A stretch of 64,000 bases of DNA, taken from the NCBI RefSeq assembly GCF_009739905.1, contig NZ_CP034279.1:4526001-4590000 (forward strand), read 5' to 3'. The position numbers and the translations under genes were made by a program. Positions 44,374 through 53,871 of the stretch are shown in pieces. This stretch comes from Streptomyces ficellus. Its GTDB lineage: Bacteria > Actinomycetota > Actinomycetes > Streptomycetales > Streptomycetaceae. The notes beneath the pieces were generated by a model that had not been told where the DNA came from, made no database searches, and saw only the letters and a program-made list of their open reading frames with translations. How positions within the stretch are numbered: position 1 is the first letter of the stretch; each line of letters opens with the position of its first letter.

Positions 44374-44919
44374 ATGGTGGCATGGCGGTTCCACTCCGGG
44401 CGGCTCTGCCTGGACCTGATGGCCGAGCCGCCGTCCGACGCAGGGCGGCTCGCGTGCTGGCTGGTCACCGCCGGGCTCGTACCGGCGGGCACCCCGCTCG
44501 ACGGGGTCGACGGTCGGTGGGCGGAACGGTTCGGCGAACTCGCGCGGGACATCGACCACTTGGTGCGGGAGCAGCTCGCGGGCCGAGAGCGGTGCGCGGG
44601 CCCCCGTCTCGACCACCTCAACGCGCTCGCCGCGGCCCCGCCGCCCGCGCCCCGGGCCGTCCCCGGTGCGGAGGGCCGGCTCGTCCGGGCGCTGGCCGGC
44701 CCGCCCGGCTGCGCCGCCCTCCTCGCCGCCGTGGCCCGCGACGCCGTCGACCTGCTCACCGACCCCGTCACCCGCGCCGCCCTGCGCCAGTGCTCCGGAG
44801 AGGGCTGCCGGCGTGTGTATCTCGACACATCCCGGGGGCGCCGGCGCCGCTGGTGCTCCAGCGAGATCTGCGGCAACCGGGAGCGCGTGGCACGCCACCG
44901 GGCGCGCACGCACGGCTAG
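44374..44919 (+). CDS. CGNR zinc-finger (ABATE-domain) protein
   Basis: 181 aa. The N-terminal ABATE domain (WRFHSGRLCLDLMAEPPSD) is followed by a C-terminal CGNR zinc finger: CSGEGCRRVYLDTSRGRRRRWCSSEICGNRERVARHR, with four Cys spaced for zinc and a basic helix. These proteins are presumed DNA-binding stress regulators; few are characterised. ATG at 44374. It lies alone between nnaR and sigU, about 170 bp and 110 bp from each. Confidence 0.87.
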   Translation: MVAWRFHSGRLCLDLMAEPPSDAGRLACWLVTAGLVPAGTPLDGVDGRWAERFGELARDIDHLVREQLAGRERCAGPRLDHLNALAAAPPPAPRAVPGAEGRLVRALAGPPGCAALLAAVARDAVDLLTDPVTRAALRQCSGEGCRRVYLDTSRGRRRRWCSSEICGNRERVARHRARTHG

Positions 44920-45030
44920 TTCCGAAACTTCCTGAGAAAAAAATCTCCGCGCGTTGAGACAACCCCCACCCGCCCCACGTAGTGATGGGGGACAACGAGT
45001 CAGATCAAGGTCTCGACCGGGAGGTTCCAG

Positions 45031-45624
45031 GTGCGCAAGGATGCCGCCGTGGCCGATGACCGTCGGGGGACGCATCGCGCCCGGCATCGAGCGGTGCCTG
45101 CCCGCACCCAACCGGACGTCCCGGACGAAGAGTTGATGCGGGCCCTCTACCGTGAACATGCCGGGCCCCTGCTCGCCTATGTACTCCGCCTCGTCGCCGG
45201 TGACCGCCAGCGCGCCGAGGACGTCGTACAGGAGACGCTCATCCGTGCCTGGAAGAACGCCGGTCAGCTCAATCGGGCTACCGGCTCTGTCCGACCCTGG
45301 CTGGTGACGGTCGCCCGGCGCATCGTCATCGACGGCCACCGAAGCCGGCAGGCCCGGCCGCAGGAGGTCGATCCGTCGCCGCTCGAGGTCATGCCCGCGG
45401 AGGACGAGATCGACAAGGCGTTGTGGCTGATGACGCTCTCTGATGCGCTCGACGATTTGACCCCGGCTCACCGGGAAGTCTTGGTCGAGACCTATTTCAA
45501 GGGGCGTACGGTCAACGAGGCTGCCGAAATCCTCGGCATACCCAGCGGGACCGTGCGGTCCCGGGTTTTCTACGCACTGCGTTCCATGAAGCTCGCGCTC
45601 GAGGAGAGGGGGATCTCGGCATGA
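45031..45624 (+). CDS. sigU: ECF sigma factor (SigU-type)
   Basis: 197 aa. Region 2 is LYREHAGPLLAYVLRLVAGDRQRAEDVVQETLIRAWKN, with the -10-melting helix. Region 4 is LTPAHREVLVETYFKGRTVNEAAEILGIPSGTVRSRVFYALRSM, with its HTH. GTG at 45031 has GGGAGGTT upstream. The anti-sigma gene overlaps its stop by ATGA. Its neighbours (anti-sigma, helicase, malic enzyme, hupA) match sigU of S. coelicolor as I recall. A TAGTGA at 44980-44985 lies 45 bp upstream of the start. Confidence 0.88.
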   Translation: MRKDAAVADDRRGTHRARHRAVPARTQPDVPDEELMRALYREHAGPLLAYVLRLVAGDRQRAEDVVQETLIRAWKNAGQLNRATGSVRPWLVTVARRIVIDGHRSRQARPQEVDPSPLEVMPAEDEIDKALWLMTLSDALDDLTPAHREVLVETYFKGRTVNEAAEILGIPSGTVRSRVFYALRSMKLALEERGISA

Positions 45625-46442
45625 CGTCGCACCACGCTCCACAGGGGAACGAGTCGGTGCACGACACAGTCGGCGCGTACGTGCTCGGCATTCTGGACGA
45701 TGCCGAAGCCACCGCCTTCGAGGCGCATCTGGCGGGCTGCGACCTGTGCGCCCACCACCTGGAGGAGTTCTCCGGGATGGAGCCGATGCTGGCCATGCTC
45801 GCCGAGGCCCCGGGCCCGGCGGCGCGGCCGGTCGTGCTCCCGATGCCCGAGCGGCCGGGGGCGCGCGGCGGCGGACCACCGGCGCCGATGCTCGACCGCC
45901 TCGTCGACGAGGTGGCCGTGAAACGAGCCCAGCGCCGCCGCCGCAGCCGATTCCTGGTCGCGGCGGCTGCCGCGCTGATCATCGCCGGTCCGGCGGCCGC
46001 GTTCGTCGCCACCTCCGGCGACGACCCCGCCAACCGGACCAACCAGGCCATCGACCCGCACCCGACCAGCCCCGCCGAGGACGCCTTCTTCAACCACATG
46101 GAGGAGAAGGTCCAGCACACCGACGCGGGCACCAAGGTGAGCGCGACCGTCGGCATGGAGAAGAAGGCCTGGGGCACCCACACGGTCCTGGAGCTCAAGA
46201 ACGTCAAGGGGCCGCTCAAGTGCAACCTGATCGCCGTCTCCAAGAGCGGCGAGGAGGAGGTCGTCACGTCCTGGGCCGTCCCGAAGTGGGGCTACGGCAT
46301 CCCGGACAGCACGCACGAGACGGGCAAGAACCCGCTGTACGTCCACGGAGGCGCCGCCATGAACCGGAAGGACATCGACCACTTCGAGGTCCGGACGTTC
46401 GACGGGGAGCGCCTGGTGGAGGTCCCCGCGGCCACCGCCTGA
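45621..46442 (+). CDS. rsuA: Anti-sigma factor with zinc-binding domain (RsuA-type)
   Basis: 273-aa membrane protein. The N-terminal ASD domain has the zinc motif HLAGCDLC (H-x3-C-x2-C, about residues 36-43). A Pro-rich linker is followed by one helix (FLVAAAAALIIAGPAAAFVA, about 114-133) and a beta-rich outer domain of about 140 residues containing a single Cys. It sequesters the sigma factor at the membrane until a signal releases it. The start overlaps the sigU stop (ATGA). The outer domain may sense envelope state (inference). Confidence 0.87.
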   Translation: MTSHHAPQGNESVHDTVGAYVLGILDDAEATAFEAHLAGCDLCAHHLEEFSGMEPMLAMLAEAPGPAARPVVLPMPERPGARGGGPPAPMLDRLVDEVAVKRAQRRRRSRFLVAAAAALIIAGPAAAFVATSGDDPANRTNQAIDPHPTSPAEDAFFNHMEEKVQHTDAGTKVSATVGMEKKAWGTHTVLELKNVKGPLKCNLIAVSKSGEEEVVTSWAVPKWGYGIPDSTHETGKNPLYVHGGAAMNRKDIDHFEVRTFDGERLVEVPAATA

Positions 46443-46468
46443 CACCTCCCCCTTCCGTGGCGTAGGCT
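46439..46468 (+). promoter_or_regulatory. Promoter of the HelD-like gene, overlapping the anti-sigma stop codon
   Basis: CTGACA (46439-46444), 18 bp, TAGGCT (46463-46468) is close to the vegetative consensus. The -35 overlaps the rsuA TGA (46440-46442). The helicase GTG at 46503 follows by 34 bp with an AAGGGGG RBS. Confidence 0.6.
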
Positions 46469-46502
46469 CGACGGCTGCCCAGCACGTCAGAAGGGGGCCT
46501 CG

Positions 46503-48851
46503 GTGGCCGCGCAGGAAGCCGACCGTGGTGTCGATACGCTCCAGGAACCGCTCCCGGAGCCGATCCCGGCATCCGCCCGGGAGCCGGCCCGGGACTCGGT
46601 CTGGGACCGGGAGATCGGTATCGAGCAGGACCACCTCGACCAGGTGTACCGCCGCCTCGAGGAGAAGATCCACGAGGCGGAGTTCCTGATGAACGACGCC
46701 GCCCAGCGCGGCCAGGTCGGCACGCCCGGCGCGCTCGCCGAGCGGGACGCCCAGGTCTTCCGCGCCGGCGTCCACCTCAACCGGCTCAACAACGAGTACG
46801 AGGACTTCCTCTTCGGCCGCATCGACCTGCTGTACGGCAAGGACGGCAAGAAGGGCCCCGACGGCGCGTACACCTCCGTGGAGCCCGCCGACGACGCCGT
46901 ACGGCCGGACGGCACGGCCGACATCGGCGAGACCCTCCACATCGGCCGCATCGGCGTCCTCGACTCCGACTACGCGCCGCTCGTCATCGACTGGCGCGCC
47001 CCGGCCGCCGCGCCGTTCTACCGCTCCACGCCGGTCGAGCCCGGCCGGGTGGTGCGCCGCCGGGTCATCCGCTCCCGCGGCCGCAAGGTGCTGGGCGTCG
47101 AGGACGACCTGATGCGCCCCGAGCTGACCGTCCGGCTAGGCGGCGAGGACCTGGCCGTGATCGGCGACGGCGCCCTGATGGCCGCGCTCGGGCAGGCGCG
47201 CAGCCACAGCATGCGCGACATCGTCTCCTCCATCCAGGCCGAGCAGGACCTGGTCATCCGCGCGCCCGCCGCCTCCGTGACGTACGTCGAGGGCGGCCCC
47301 GGCACCGGGAAGACCGCCGTCGCGCTGCACCGCGCCGCCTACCTGCTCTACCAGGACCGGCGCAGATACGCGGGCGGGATCCTGATCGTCTCGCCGACCC
47401 CGCTGCTCGTCGCCTACACCGAGGGCGTCCTGCCGTCCCTGGGCGAGGAGGGCCAGGTCGCGATCCGCGCGGTCGGCAGCCTCGTCGACGGGGCGGAGGC
47501 CACGGCGTACGACGAGCCGGCGGTGGCCCGTGTCAAGGGCTCCTCCCGGATGCTGAAGGTGCTGCGCAAGGCGGTGCGGGGCGCGCTGGAGGGCCGGGAC
47601 ACGCCCGAGCGGCTGCGGGTGGTGGCCTTCGGGCGGCGCCTGGAGCTGGAGGGCCAGGAGCTGGCCCGGGTCCGCAACGCCGCACTCGGCGGCACGGCGC
47701 CGGTCAACCTGCTGCGCCCGAGGGCGCGCAAACTGCTGCTGGACGCCCTGTACGCCAAGTCCGGCGCGGCCTCCCGCCACCCCGGCGACCCGGAGCTGGC
47801 CGCCGAGCTGCGCTCCTCCTTCGACGAGGACGTCACCACCGAGGACAGCTTCATCGAGTTCCTGAACGCCTGGTGGCCCGAGCTCACGCCGCGCCAGGTG
47901 CTCACCGCCATGGCCGACGAGAAGCGGCTGGGCCGCTGGGCGCGCCGGGTGCTCAACCCGGGCGAGGTGCGGCGGCTGGCCCGCTCGCTGCGGCGCGAGG
48001 AGCTGTCCGTGCACGACGTGGCCCTGCTGGACGAGCTCCAGACCCTCCTCGGCGCCCCGGCGCGCCCGCGCCGGAAGCGGGAGCTCGACCCGCTGGACCA
48101 GCTGACCGGGCTGGAGGAGCTGATGCCGGTACGGGAGGAGTCGCAGCGCGAGCGGGCGGAGCGGCTGGCGCAGGAGCGCACCGAGTACGCCCACGTCATC
48201 GTCGACGAGGCGCAGGACCTGACGCCCATGCAGTGGCGGATGGTCGGCCGGCGCGGGCGGCACGCCACCTGGACGGTGGTGGGCGACCCGGCCCAGTCGT
48301 CCTGGTCGGTGCCGGACGAGGCGGCCGAGGCGCGGGACGAGGCGCTGGGCACCCGGCCGCGCCGGCGCTTCGAGCTGACGGTGAACTACCGCAACCCGGC
48401 CGAGATCGCCGAACTCGCCGCCAAGGTGCTGGCCCTGGCCATGCCCGGCATGGAGGCGCCCCGGGCGGTCCGCTCCACGGGCGTGGAGCCGCGCTTCACG
48501 GCCGTCGGCGAGAAGGACCTGTTCGAGGTCGTACGGGAGGAGGTGCGGCGCCTGCTCGACCGGGTGGACGGCACGGTCGGCGTGGTCGTCGCGATGAACC
48601 GGCGCGAGCAGGCGGCGCGCCGGCTGTCGGACCTGGGCGACCGGGTGGTGGCCCTGGGCAGCCTGGAGGCGAAGGGGCTGGAGTACGACGCGACGGTCGT
48701 GGTCTCCCCGGCCGAGATCGCCGACGAGTCCCCGGCCGGCCTGCGGGTGCTGTACGTGGCCCTCACCCGTGCGACGCAGGCGCTGACGGTGGTGTCGGGC
48801 CGCCGTGACGATCCGGACGCGCAGGGCGTCCCGGACCTGCTCCGGGACTGA
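46503..48851 (+). CDS. HelD-family RNA-polymerase-associated / UvrD-like helicase
   Basis: 782 aa. The N-terminal coiled coil (residues 30-100, EQDHLDQVYRRLEEKIHEAEFLMND) fits the arm that HelD inserts into the RNAP secondary channel. Domain 1A has Walker A GGPGTGKTAVALH near 264, then an inserted helical region, Walker B VIVDEAQDLTP near 565 and the C-terminal motif LYVALTRATQALTVV near 745. HelD recycles stalled RNAP; the HelR subgroup in Streptomyces protects RNAP from rifamycin. I saw no rifamycin-associated element upstream, so I do not call it HelR. It follows the sigU operon with its own promoter. Confidence 0.85.
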   Translation: MAAQEADRGVDTLQEPLPEPIPASAREPARDSVWDREIGIEQDHLDQVYRRLEEKIHEAEFLMNDAAQRGQVGTPGALAERDAQVFRAGVHLNRLNNEYEDFLFGRIDLLYGKDGKKGPDGAYTSVEPADDAVRPDGTADIGETLHIGRIGVLDSDYAPLVIDWRAPAAAPFYRSTPVEPGRVVRRRVIRSRGRKVLGVEDDLMRPELTVRLGGEDLAVIGDGALMAALGQARSHSMRDIVSSIQAEQDLVIRAPAASVTYVEGGPGTGKTAVALHRAAYLLYQDRRRYAGGILIVSPTPLLVAYTEGVLPSLGEEGQVAIRAVGSLVDGAEATAYDEPAVARVKGSSRMLKVLRKAVRGALEGRDTPERLRVVAFGRRLELEGQELARVRNAALGGTAPVNLLRPRARKLLLDALYAKSGAASRHPGDPELAAELRSSFDEDVTTEDSFIEFLNAWWPELTPRQVLTAMADEKRLGRWARRVLNPGEVRRLARSLRREELSVHDVALLDELQTLLGAPARPRRKRELDPLDQLTGLEELMPVREESQRERAERLAQERTEYAHVIVDEAQDLTPMQWRMVGRRGRHATWTVVGDPAQSSWSVPDEAAEARDEALGTRPRRRFELTVNYRNPAEIAELAAKVLALAMPGMEAPRAVRSTGVEPRFTAVGEKDLFEVVREEVRRLLDRVDGTVGVVVAMNRREQAARRLSDLGDRVVALGSLEAKGLEYDATVVVSPAEIADESPAGLRVLYVALTRATQALTVVSGRRDDPDAQGVPDLLRD

Positions 48852-49261
48852 TCGGGGAACGGATCGGCGAGGGGGGAATCACTTACCGGGGCTCTTTGTT
48901 AGCCTGGGTGTGGCACCGGCCCGATCCAAGCCCCCGGGCCCAACCTTCGTCGCTACGAGCGACCACTTGCCGCGAGGCGAGCATGGCGGGTCGGTGCCAC
49001 TCAAGCCCTACACAGCAGGTCCGTGTCATCGTCCGATGGCGCGGGCCTGCTGTCGTTTGTCCGTTGGGGCTTCCGCCGAGCCCCCGCTCTCTCGTATGGT
49101 GGGCTCTCTCGCATGGTGGAAAACAGTTTCCGAAAACTGTGCGACCGAAACGACCGCTATTACCTGCTACTCGCAGGTAGGTGCGACCATCGGAGGGCTC
49201 CGCCCCGGCCACCCGCCGGGCGCGAGCGGCAACGAACCAGGGAAAGCAGAGGAACACGGCC
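48852..49261 (+). promoter_or_regulatory. Long leader region of the malic enzyme gene with repeats and hairpins
   Basis: 410 bp without a gene. It holds a TAGCCT hexamer (48900-48905), a nine-of-ten-bp inverted repeat cagcaggtcc/gggcctgctg (about 49014-49054), two 17-bp direct repeats (49086-49119), and a small hairpin acagttt/aaactgt (49133-49150). The density of symmetric elements suggests regulator sites or a structured leader; I cannot say which. Confidence 0.55.
49086..49119. repeat. Two adjacent 17-bp direct repeats
   Basis: gctctctcgtatggtgg (49086-49102) and gctctctcgcatggtgg (49103-49119) differ at one base and abut, 143 bp before the malic enzyme start. Confidence 0.8.
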
Positions 49262-50695
49262 ATGGCAACGGCGCCCAGCGTCTCGTACTCGATGACGGTC
49301 AGGCTGGAGGTGCCCGCGAGCGGAACCGCGGTCTCCCAGCTCACCACGGCTGTGGAATCCTCCGGCGGCTCGGTCACCGGTCTCGACGTGACCGCCTCCG
49401 GTCACGAGAAGCTGCGGATCGACGTCACCATCGCCGCCAGCTCCACCGCGCACGCCGACGAGATCGTCGGCAAACTGCGCGGCATCGAGGGTGTCACCCT
49501 GGGCAAGGTCTCCGACCGTACGTTCCTGATGCACCTCGGCGGCAAGATCGAGATGGCGTCCAAGCACCCCATCCGCAACCGTGACGACCTGTCCATGGTC
49601 TACACGCCCGGCGTGGCGCGGGTCTGCATGGCCATCGCCGAGAACCCCGAGGACGCCCGCCGCCTCACCATCAAGCGCAACTCCGTCGCAGTCGTGACGG
49701 ACGGCTCCGCCGTCCTGGGCCTCGGCAACATCGGCCCCAAGGCCGCGCTGCCCGTCATGGAGGGCAAGGCCGCCCTGTTCAAGCGGTTCGCCGGCATCGA
49801 CGCCTGGCCGATCTGCCTGGACACCCAGGACACCGACGCCATCGTCGAGATCGTCAAGGCGATCGCCCCCGGCTTCGCCGGCATCAACCTGGAGGACATC
49901 TCCGCGCCCCGCTGCTTCGAGATCGAGGCACGGCTGCGCGAGGCCCTCGACATCCCGGTCTTCCACGACGACCAGCACGGCACCGCGATCGTCGTCCTGG
50001 CCGCCCTGACCAACGCGCTCCGCGTGGTGGGCAAGGCCGTCGGAGACGTACGGGTCGTCATGTCCGGCGCGGGAGCCGCCGGTACGGCCATCCTCAAGCT
50101 CCTCATCGCCGCGGGCGTCAAGCACGCCGTGGTCGCCGACATCCACGGCGTCGTCCACGCGGGCCGCGAGGACCTGGTCTCCGCCGACCCCGGGTCGCCG
50201 CTGCGCTGGATCGCCGACAACACCAACCCGGAGGGCGTCACCGGCACCCTCAAGGAGGCCGTCCGGGACGCCGACGTCTTCATCGGCGTCTCCGCCCCGA
50301 ACGTGCTCTCCGGCGAGGACGTCGCGGCCATGGCGGAGGGCGCGATCGTGTTCGCGCTCGCGAACCCCGACCCCGAGGTCGAGCCGGCAATCGCCCGCCA
50401 GACGGCGGCAGTTGTGGCCACCGGACGATCCGACTTCCCCAACCAGATCAACAACGTGCTGGTCTTCCCGGGCGTCTTCCGCGGCCTGCTCGACGCGCAG
50501 TCCCGCACCGTCAACACGGAGATGATGCTGGCGGCGGCCAGCGCCCTCGCGGACGTCGTCACCGAGGACGAGCTGAACCCGAACTACATCATCCCGTCGG
50601 TCTTCAACGACAAGGTCGCGGGCGCCGTCGCGGGCGCGGTGCGGGACGCCGCCAAGGCCGCGGGCGCCGGTGTGACAGCGCCCACGTCCGCCTGA
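49262..50695 (+). CDS. NAD-type malic enzyme with N-terminal ACT domain
   Basis: 477 aa. Residues 8-85 are an ACT-like regulatory domain ([22 protein letters not shown]). The malic domain has [12 protein letters not shown] (catalytic Tyr), [22 protein letters not shown] (catalytic Lys), DDQHGTAIV (metal site) and the Rossmann [11 protein letters not shown]. It oxidatively decarboxylates malate to pyruvate. The ACT domain suggests allosteric control by an amino acid or other small ligand. ATG at 49262 has AGAGGAA upstream. Confidence 0.93.
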   Translation: MATAPSVSYSMTVRLEVPASGTAVSQLTTAVESSGGSVTGLDVTASGHEKLRIDVTIAASSTAHADEIVGKLRGIEGVTLGKVSDRTFLMHLGGKIEMASKHPIRNRDDLSMVYTPGVARVCMAIAENPEDARRLTIKRNSVAVVTDGSAVLGLGNIGPKAALPVMEGKAALFKRFAGIDAWPICLDTQDTDAIVEIVKAIAPGFAGINLEDISAPRCFEIEARLREALDIPVFHDDQHGTAIVVLAALTNALRVVGKAVGDVRVVMSGAGAAGTAILKLLIAAGVKHAVVADIHGVVHAGREDLVSADPGSPLRWIADNTNPEGVTGTLKEAVRDADVFIGVSAPNVLSGEDVAAMAEGAIVFALANPDPEVEPAIARQTAAVVATGRSDFPNQINNVLVFPGVFRGLLDAQSRTVNTEMMLAAASALADVVTEDELNPNYIIPSVFNDKVAGAVAGAVRDAAKAAGAGVTAPTSA

Positions 50696-51010
50696 TCTCC
50701 GGCGCGTCGCGGGTCCCGGAGCCGTAAACCCGCCTTTAGGGTGGCGGTTCGGCTCCGGGGAGTCCCGGCCCAGTCGACTCAACGTCACCACGGCGGGGCT
50801 GTGGCGCTTTTCGTGTGACTCCGGAGGGTGCCGGATTGGCTTTCCCGCCGCTGGTGGGGGCAGGATGCGTATTCGGGCGCGAGGGTCTGACAGCAGACCC
50901 GGGTCCGGGGACTGTCCGAGGGCCCTGGCAGCATCGGCTTCGCTGTGCCCAATATGCGGCTCCGCGCCGCGTGGCACGCCTCAACAGCAAGAAGAACACG
51001 GGAGTACAAC
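50696..51010 (+). other. Intergenic region upstream of hupA
   Basis: 315 bp without a gene. It holds a small hairpin gggtct/agaccc (about 50883-50900) and an AATATGC segment near 50950 that could be part of the hupA -10 region. I see no clear terminator for the malic enzyme gene. Confidence 0.45.
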
Positions 51011-51292
51011 ATGAACCGCAGTGAGCTGGTGGCCGCCCTGGCCGACCGCGCCGAGGTGACCCGCAAGGACGCCGACGCCGTGCTGGCCGCGCTCGCCGAG
51101 ACCGTCGGCGAGGTCGTCGCCAAGGGCGACGAGAAGGTCACCATCCCCGGCTTCCTGACCTTCGAGCGCACCCACCGTGCCGCTCGCACCGCTCGTAACC
51201 CGCAGACCGGCGACCCGATCAACATCCCGGCCGGCTACAGCGTGAAGGTCTCCGCGGGCTCCAAGCTCAAGGAAGCCGCCAAGGGCAAGTAA
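51011..51292 (+). CDS. hupA: Nucleoid-associated protein HU
   Basis: 93-aa HU of the short type, without the Lys/Ala-rich histone-like tail of HupS. The DNA-bending arm NPQTGDPINIPA with the intercalating Pro is clear. ATG at 51011 follows GGGAG. It compacts and bends DNA during vegetative growth. A strong terminator follows. Confidence 0.96.
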   Translation: MNRSELVAALADRAEVTRKDADAVLAALAETVGEVVAKGDEKVTIPGFLTFERTHRAARTARNPQTGDPINIPAGYSVKVSAGSKLKEAAKGK

Positions 51293-51305
51293 GTCCTCAA
51301 GGCGC

Positions 51306-51345
51306 CGACAGGGCGGTCACCCCAGGTGGGGTGACCGCCCTGTCG
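51306..51345. terminator. Terminator after hupA
   Basis: 18-bp perfect stem (51306-51323 with 51328-51345) with a 4-base loop, 13 bp after the hupA stop. murA converges from downstream, so it may serve both. Confidence 0.9.
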
Positions 51346-51518
51346 CGTCCAGCGGCCGTGCGCCGCCGTACGGGCGGCTGCGGGCCCGTACGCGGCCCGC
51401 CGCCGCCCCTGGGGCCCCCGGGCGGCCCGGGACCGGCCCGCGAGCGCCCTGTACGGGCCCGGAGACGGCCGGCGGCCCCCCGCGTGGAGCGAGGGGCCGC
51501 CGGAGGGGCTACGGGGCG

Positions 51519-52859
51519 TCAGACGATCGCGCTGCCCGGCAGTTCGACCTTGGCGCCGAGCTCCACGAGCTTCTCCATGAAGTTCTCGTAGCCGCGGTTG
51601 ATCAGGTCGATGCCGTGCACGCGCGACGTGCCCTGCGCCGCCAGGGCGGCGATCAGGTACGAGAAACCGCCGCGGAGGTCGGGGATGACCAGGTCCGCGC
51701 CCTGCAGCTTCGTCGGGCCGGACACGACCGCCGAGTGCAGGAAGTTGCGCTGGCCGAAACGGCAGTCCGAGCCGCCCAGGCACTCCCGGTACAGCTGGAT
51801 GTGCGCACCCATCTGGTTGAGCGCGGAGGTGAAGCCGAGCCGCGACTCGTACACCGTCTCGTGGACGATGGACAGGCCCGCGGCCTGCGTCAGGGCCACC
51901 ACCAGCGGCTGCTGCCAGTCGGTCTGGAAACCGGGGTGCACGTCCGTCTCCAGGGCGATCGCGTTGAGCGCGCCGCCCGGGTGCCAGAAGCGGATGCCCT
52001 CGTCGTCGATCTCGAAGGCGCCACCCACCTTCCGGAAGGTGTTGAGGAACGTCATCATCGAACGCTGCTGCGCGCCGCGCACGTAGATGTTGCCTTCGGT
52101 CGCCAGCGCCGCGCTCGCCCAGGAGGCCGCCTCCAGGCGGTCCGGGAGGGCGCGGTGGGTGTAGCCGCCGAGCTTGTCGACACCGGTGATCCGGATCGTC
52201 CGGTCGGTGTCCATGGAGATGATCGCGCCCATCTTCTGCAGGACGCAGATCAGGTCCTCGATCTCCGGCTCCACCGCCGCGTTCGACAGCTCCGTGACGC
52301 CCTCCGCCAGCACGGCCGTCAGCAGCACCTGCTCCGTCGAGCCGACCGAGGGGTACGGCAGCCGGATCTTCGTGCCGCGCAGCCGCTGCGGGGCCTCCAG
52401 GTACTGGCCGTCCGCGCGCTTCTCGATCGTCGCGCCGAACTGGCGCAGCACGTCGAAGTGGAAGTCGATCGGCCGGCCGCCGATGTCGCAGCCGCCCAGG
52501 CCCGGGATGAAGGCGTGGCCGAGGCGGTGCAGCAGCGGACCGCAGAACAGGATCGGGATGCGCGACGAGCCCGCGTGGGCGTCGATGTCGGCGACGTTGG
52601 CGGACTCGACGTGCGTCGGGTCCAGGACCAGCTCGCCCGGCTCCTCGCCGGGCCGGACGGTCACACCGTGCAGCTGGAGCAGTCCGCGCACGACGCGGAC
52701 GTCACGGATGTCGGGCACATTGCGCAGTCGGCTCGGCTCGCTGCCGAGCAGGGCGGCGACCATGGCCTTGGGCACGAGGTTCTTCGCGCCGCGGACGCGG
52801 ATCTCGCCCTCCAGCGGGGTTCCGCCGTGGACAAGCAGTACATCGTCTGTGCCGGTCAT
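51519..52859 (-). CDS. murA: UDP-N-acetylglucosamine 1-carboxyvinyltransferase
   Basis: 446-aa EPSP-synthase-fold enzyme that starts peptidoglycan synthesis by adding enolpyruvate to UDP-GlcNAc. It has the N-terminal GAKNLVPKAMVAALL, and the active-site loop GGCDIGGRPIDFH holds the catalytic Cys that fosfomycin alkylates, so the Asp variant of mycobacteria is absent. Length is slightly above average (about 420). It is divergent from the yqgE-like gene with 286 bp between. Confidence 0.95.
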   Translation of the reverse strand: MTGTDDVLLVHGGTPLEGEIRVRGAKNLVPKAMVAALLGSEPSRLRNVPDIRDVRVVRGLLQLHGVTVRPGEEPGELVLDPTHVESANVADIDAHAGSSRIPILFCGPLLHRLGHAFIPGLGGCDIGGRPIDFHFDVLRQFGATIEKRADGQYLEAPQRLRGTKIRLPYPSVGSTEQVLLTAVLAEGVTELSNAAVEPEIEDLICVLQKMGAIISMDTDRTIRITGVDKLGGYTHRALPDRLEAASWASAALATEGNIYVRGAQQRSMMTFLNTFRKVGGAFEIDDEGIRFWHPGGALNAIALETDVHPGFQTDWQQPLVVALTQAAGLSIVHETVYESRLGFTSALNQMGAHIQLYRECLGGSDCRFGQRNFLHSAVVSGPTKLQGADLVIPDLRGGFSYLIAALAAQGTSRVHGIDLINRGYENFMEKLVELGAKVELPGSAIV

Positions 52860-53145
52860 GAATCTCGCGTTCCGGTGGTCCCCCCGGCGGAGCTAGGGGG
52901 AGATCGGGCAGGGGGCCAGGGAAAAGGGTAAGGGGGTGGAGTGGCCTTCTTGGTAGCCCGAGGACGCCAGTCAGATGTAATGAATTCGGCACAACACCCT
53001 CCGTCCTCCACTCCTTGCGGACGGTTACGGTCCGCTTTCGGCCAGGAGGGACTTTCCGGGCCGTGTGAGCTGCGGCTCGGCGCCGGTGGCCGTGAGTCGT
53101 CCGCCGACCGCCCGCGGACGGCCCGGATGCGGGATCATGTCTGGC

Positions 53146-53706
53146 ATGACGGAGGTGTCCTCGCTCACAGGGCGGCTGCTGGTGGCCACCCCCGCGCTGG
53201 CGGACCCGAACTTCGACCGCGCGGTGGTGCTGCTGCTCGACCACGACGACGAGGGTTCCCTCGGCGTGGTCCTCAACCGCCCGACGCCGGTCGGTGTCGG
53301 TGACGTCCTCGAGGGGTGGGCCCCGCTGGCCGGGGAGCCCGGCGTGGTGTTCCAGGGCGGTCCCGTGTCGCTCGACGCGGCGCTGGGGCTGGCCGTGATC
53401 CCGGGTGACGAGGGGCCGCTGGGCTGGCGGCGGGTGTACGGCGCGATCGGGCTGGTGGACCTGGAGACGCCGCCGGAGCTGCTGGCCGCGGCGCTGGGCA
53501 GCCTGCGGATCTTCGCCGGGTACGCGGGGTGGGGGCCCGGGCAGCTGGAGGACGAGCTCGCCGAGGGCGCCTGGTTCGTCGTCGACTCCGAGCCGGGGGA
53601 CGTCTCGTCGCCGCGGCCGGAGAGCCTGTGGCGCGAGGTGCTCCGGCGCCAGCGCAGTGAGCTCGCGATGATCGCCACGTACCCGGACGACCCCTCCCTC
53701 AACTGA
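53146..53706 (+). CDS. YqgE/AlgH (DUF179) family protein
   Basis: 186 aa with the family signatures SLTGRLLVATPALADPNFDRAVVLLLDHDDEGSLGVVLNRP and GGPVS. The biochemical role is unproven; AlgH-like proteins have been tied to regulation in Pseudomonas. ATG at 53146 begins MTEVSSLTG, as the actinobacterial members do. An upstream in-frame start at 53065 would add untypical residues. Confidence 0.9.
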   Translation: MTEVSSLTGRLLVATPALADPNFDRAVVLLLDHDDEGSLGVVLNRPTPVGVGDVLEGWAPLAGEPGVVFQGGPVSLDAALGLAVIPGDEGPLGWRRVYGAIGLVDLETPPELLAAALGSLRIFAGYAGWGPGQLEDELAEGAWFVVDSEPGDVSSPRPESLWREVLRRQRSELAMIATYPDDPSLN

Positions 53707-53871
53707 GCCGGGGCGGTACGGGCGTGATGCGGCGACTTTCGGCCAGGAGCCCGGCCGGCGCGCCGCCGGCGCCGCGGGTGACGCGCTTCACAGCCGGGGG
53801 CGCGCGGACGGCGCCACGGGCCGTGGGGCCTCGCTCCCGGGACGGCGCCGACGTGAGTACCCTTGGAGCTC

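Noticed and set aside
43423-44919. A single 498-codon frame joining the nnaR region to the CGNR protein
   Set aside because: Its first two thirds are a shadow frame of nnaR (Arg/Pro/Ala-rich). The real CGNR gene begins at the ATG at 44374.
46443-46502. Rifamycin-associated element that would make the helicase HelR
   Set aside because: No such inverted-repeat element is visible upstream; only a vegetative-type promoter is.
51519-52859. Fosfomycin-resistant MurA variant
   Set aside because: The active-site loop reads GGCDIGG, so the fosfomycin-sensitive Cys is retained.
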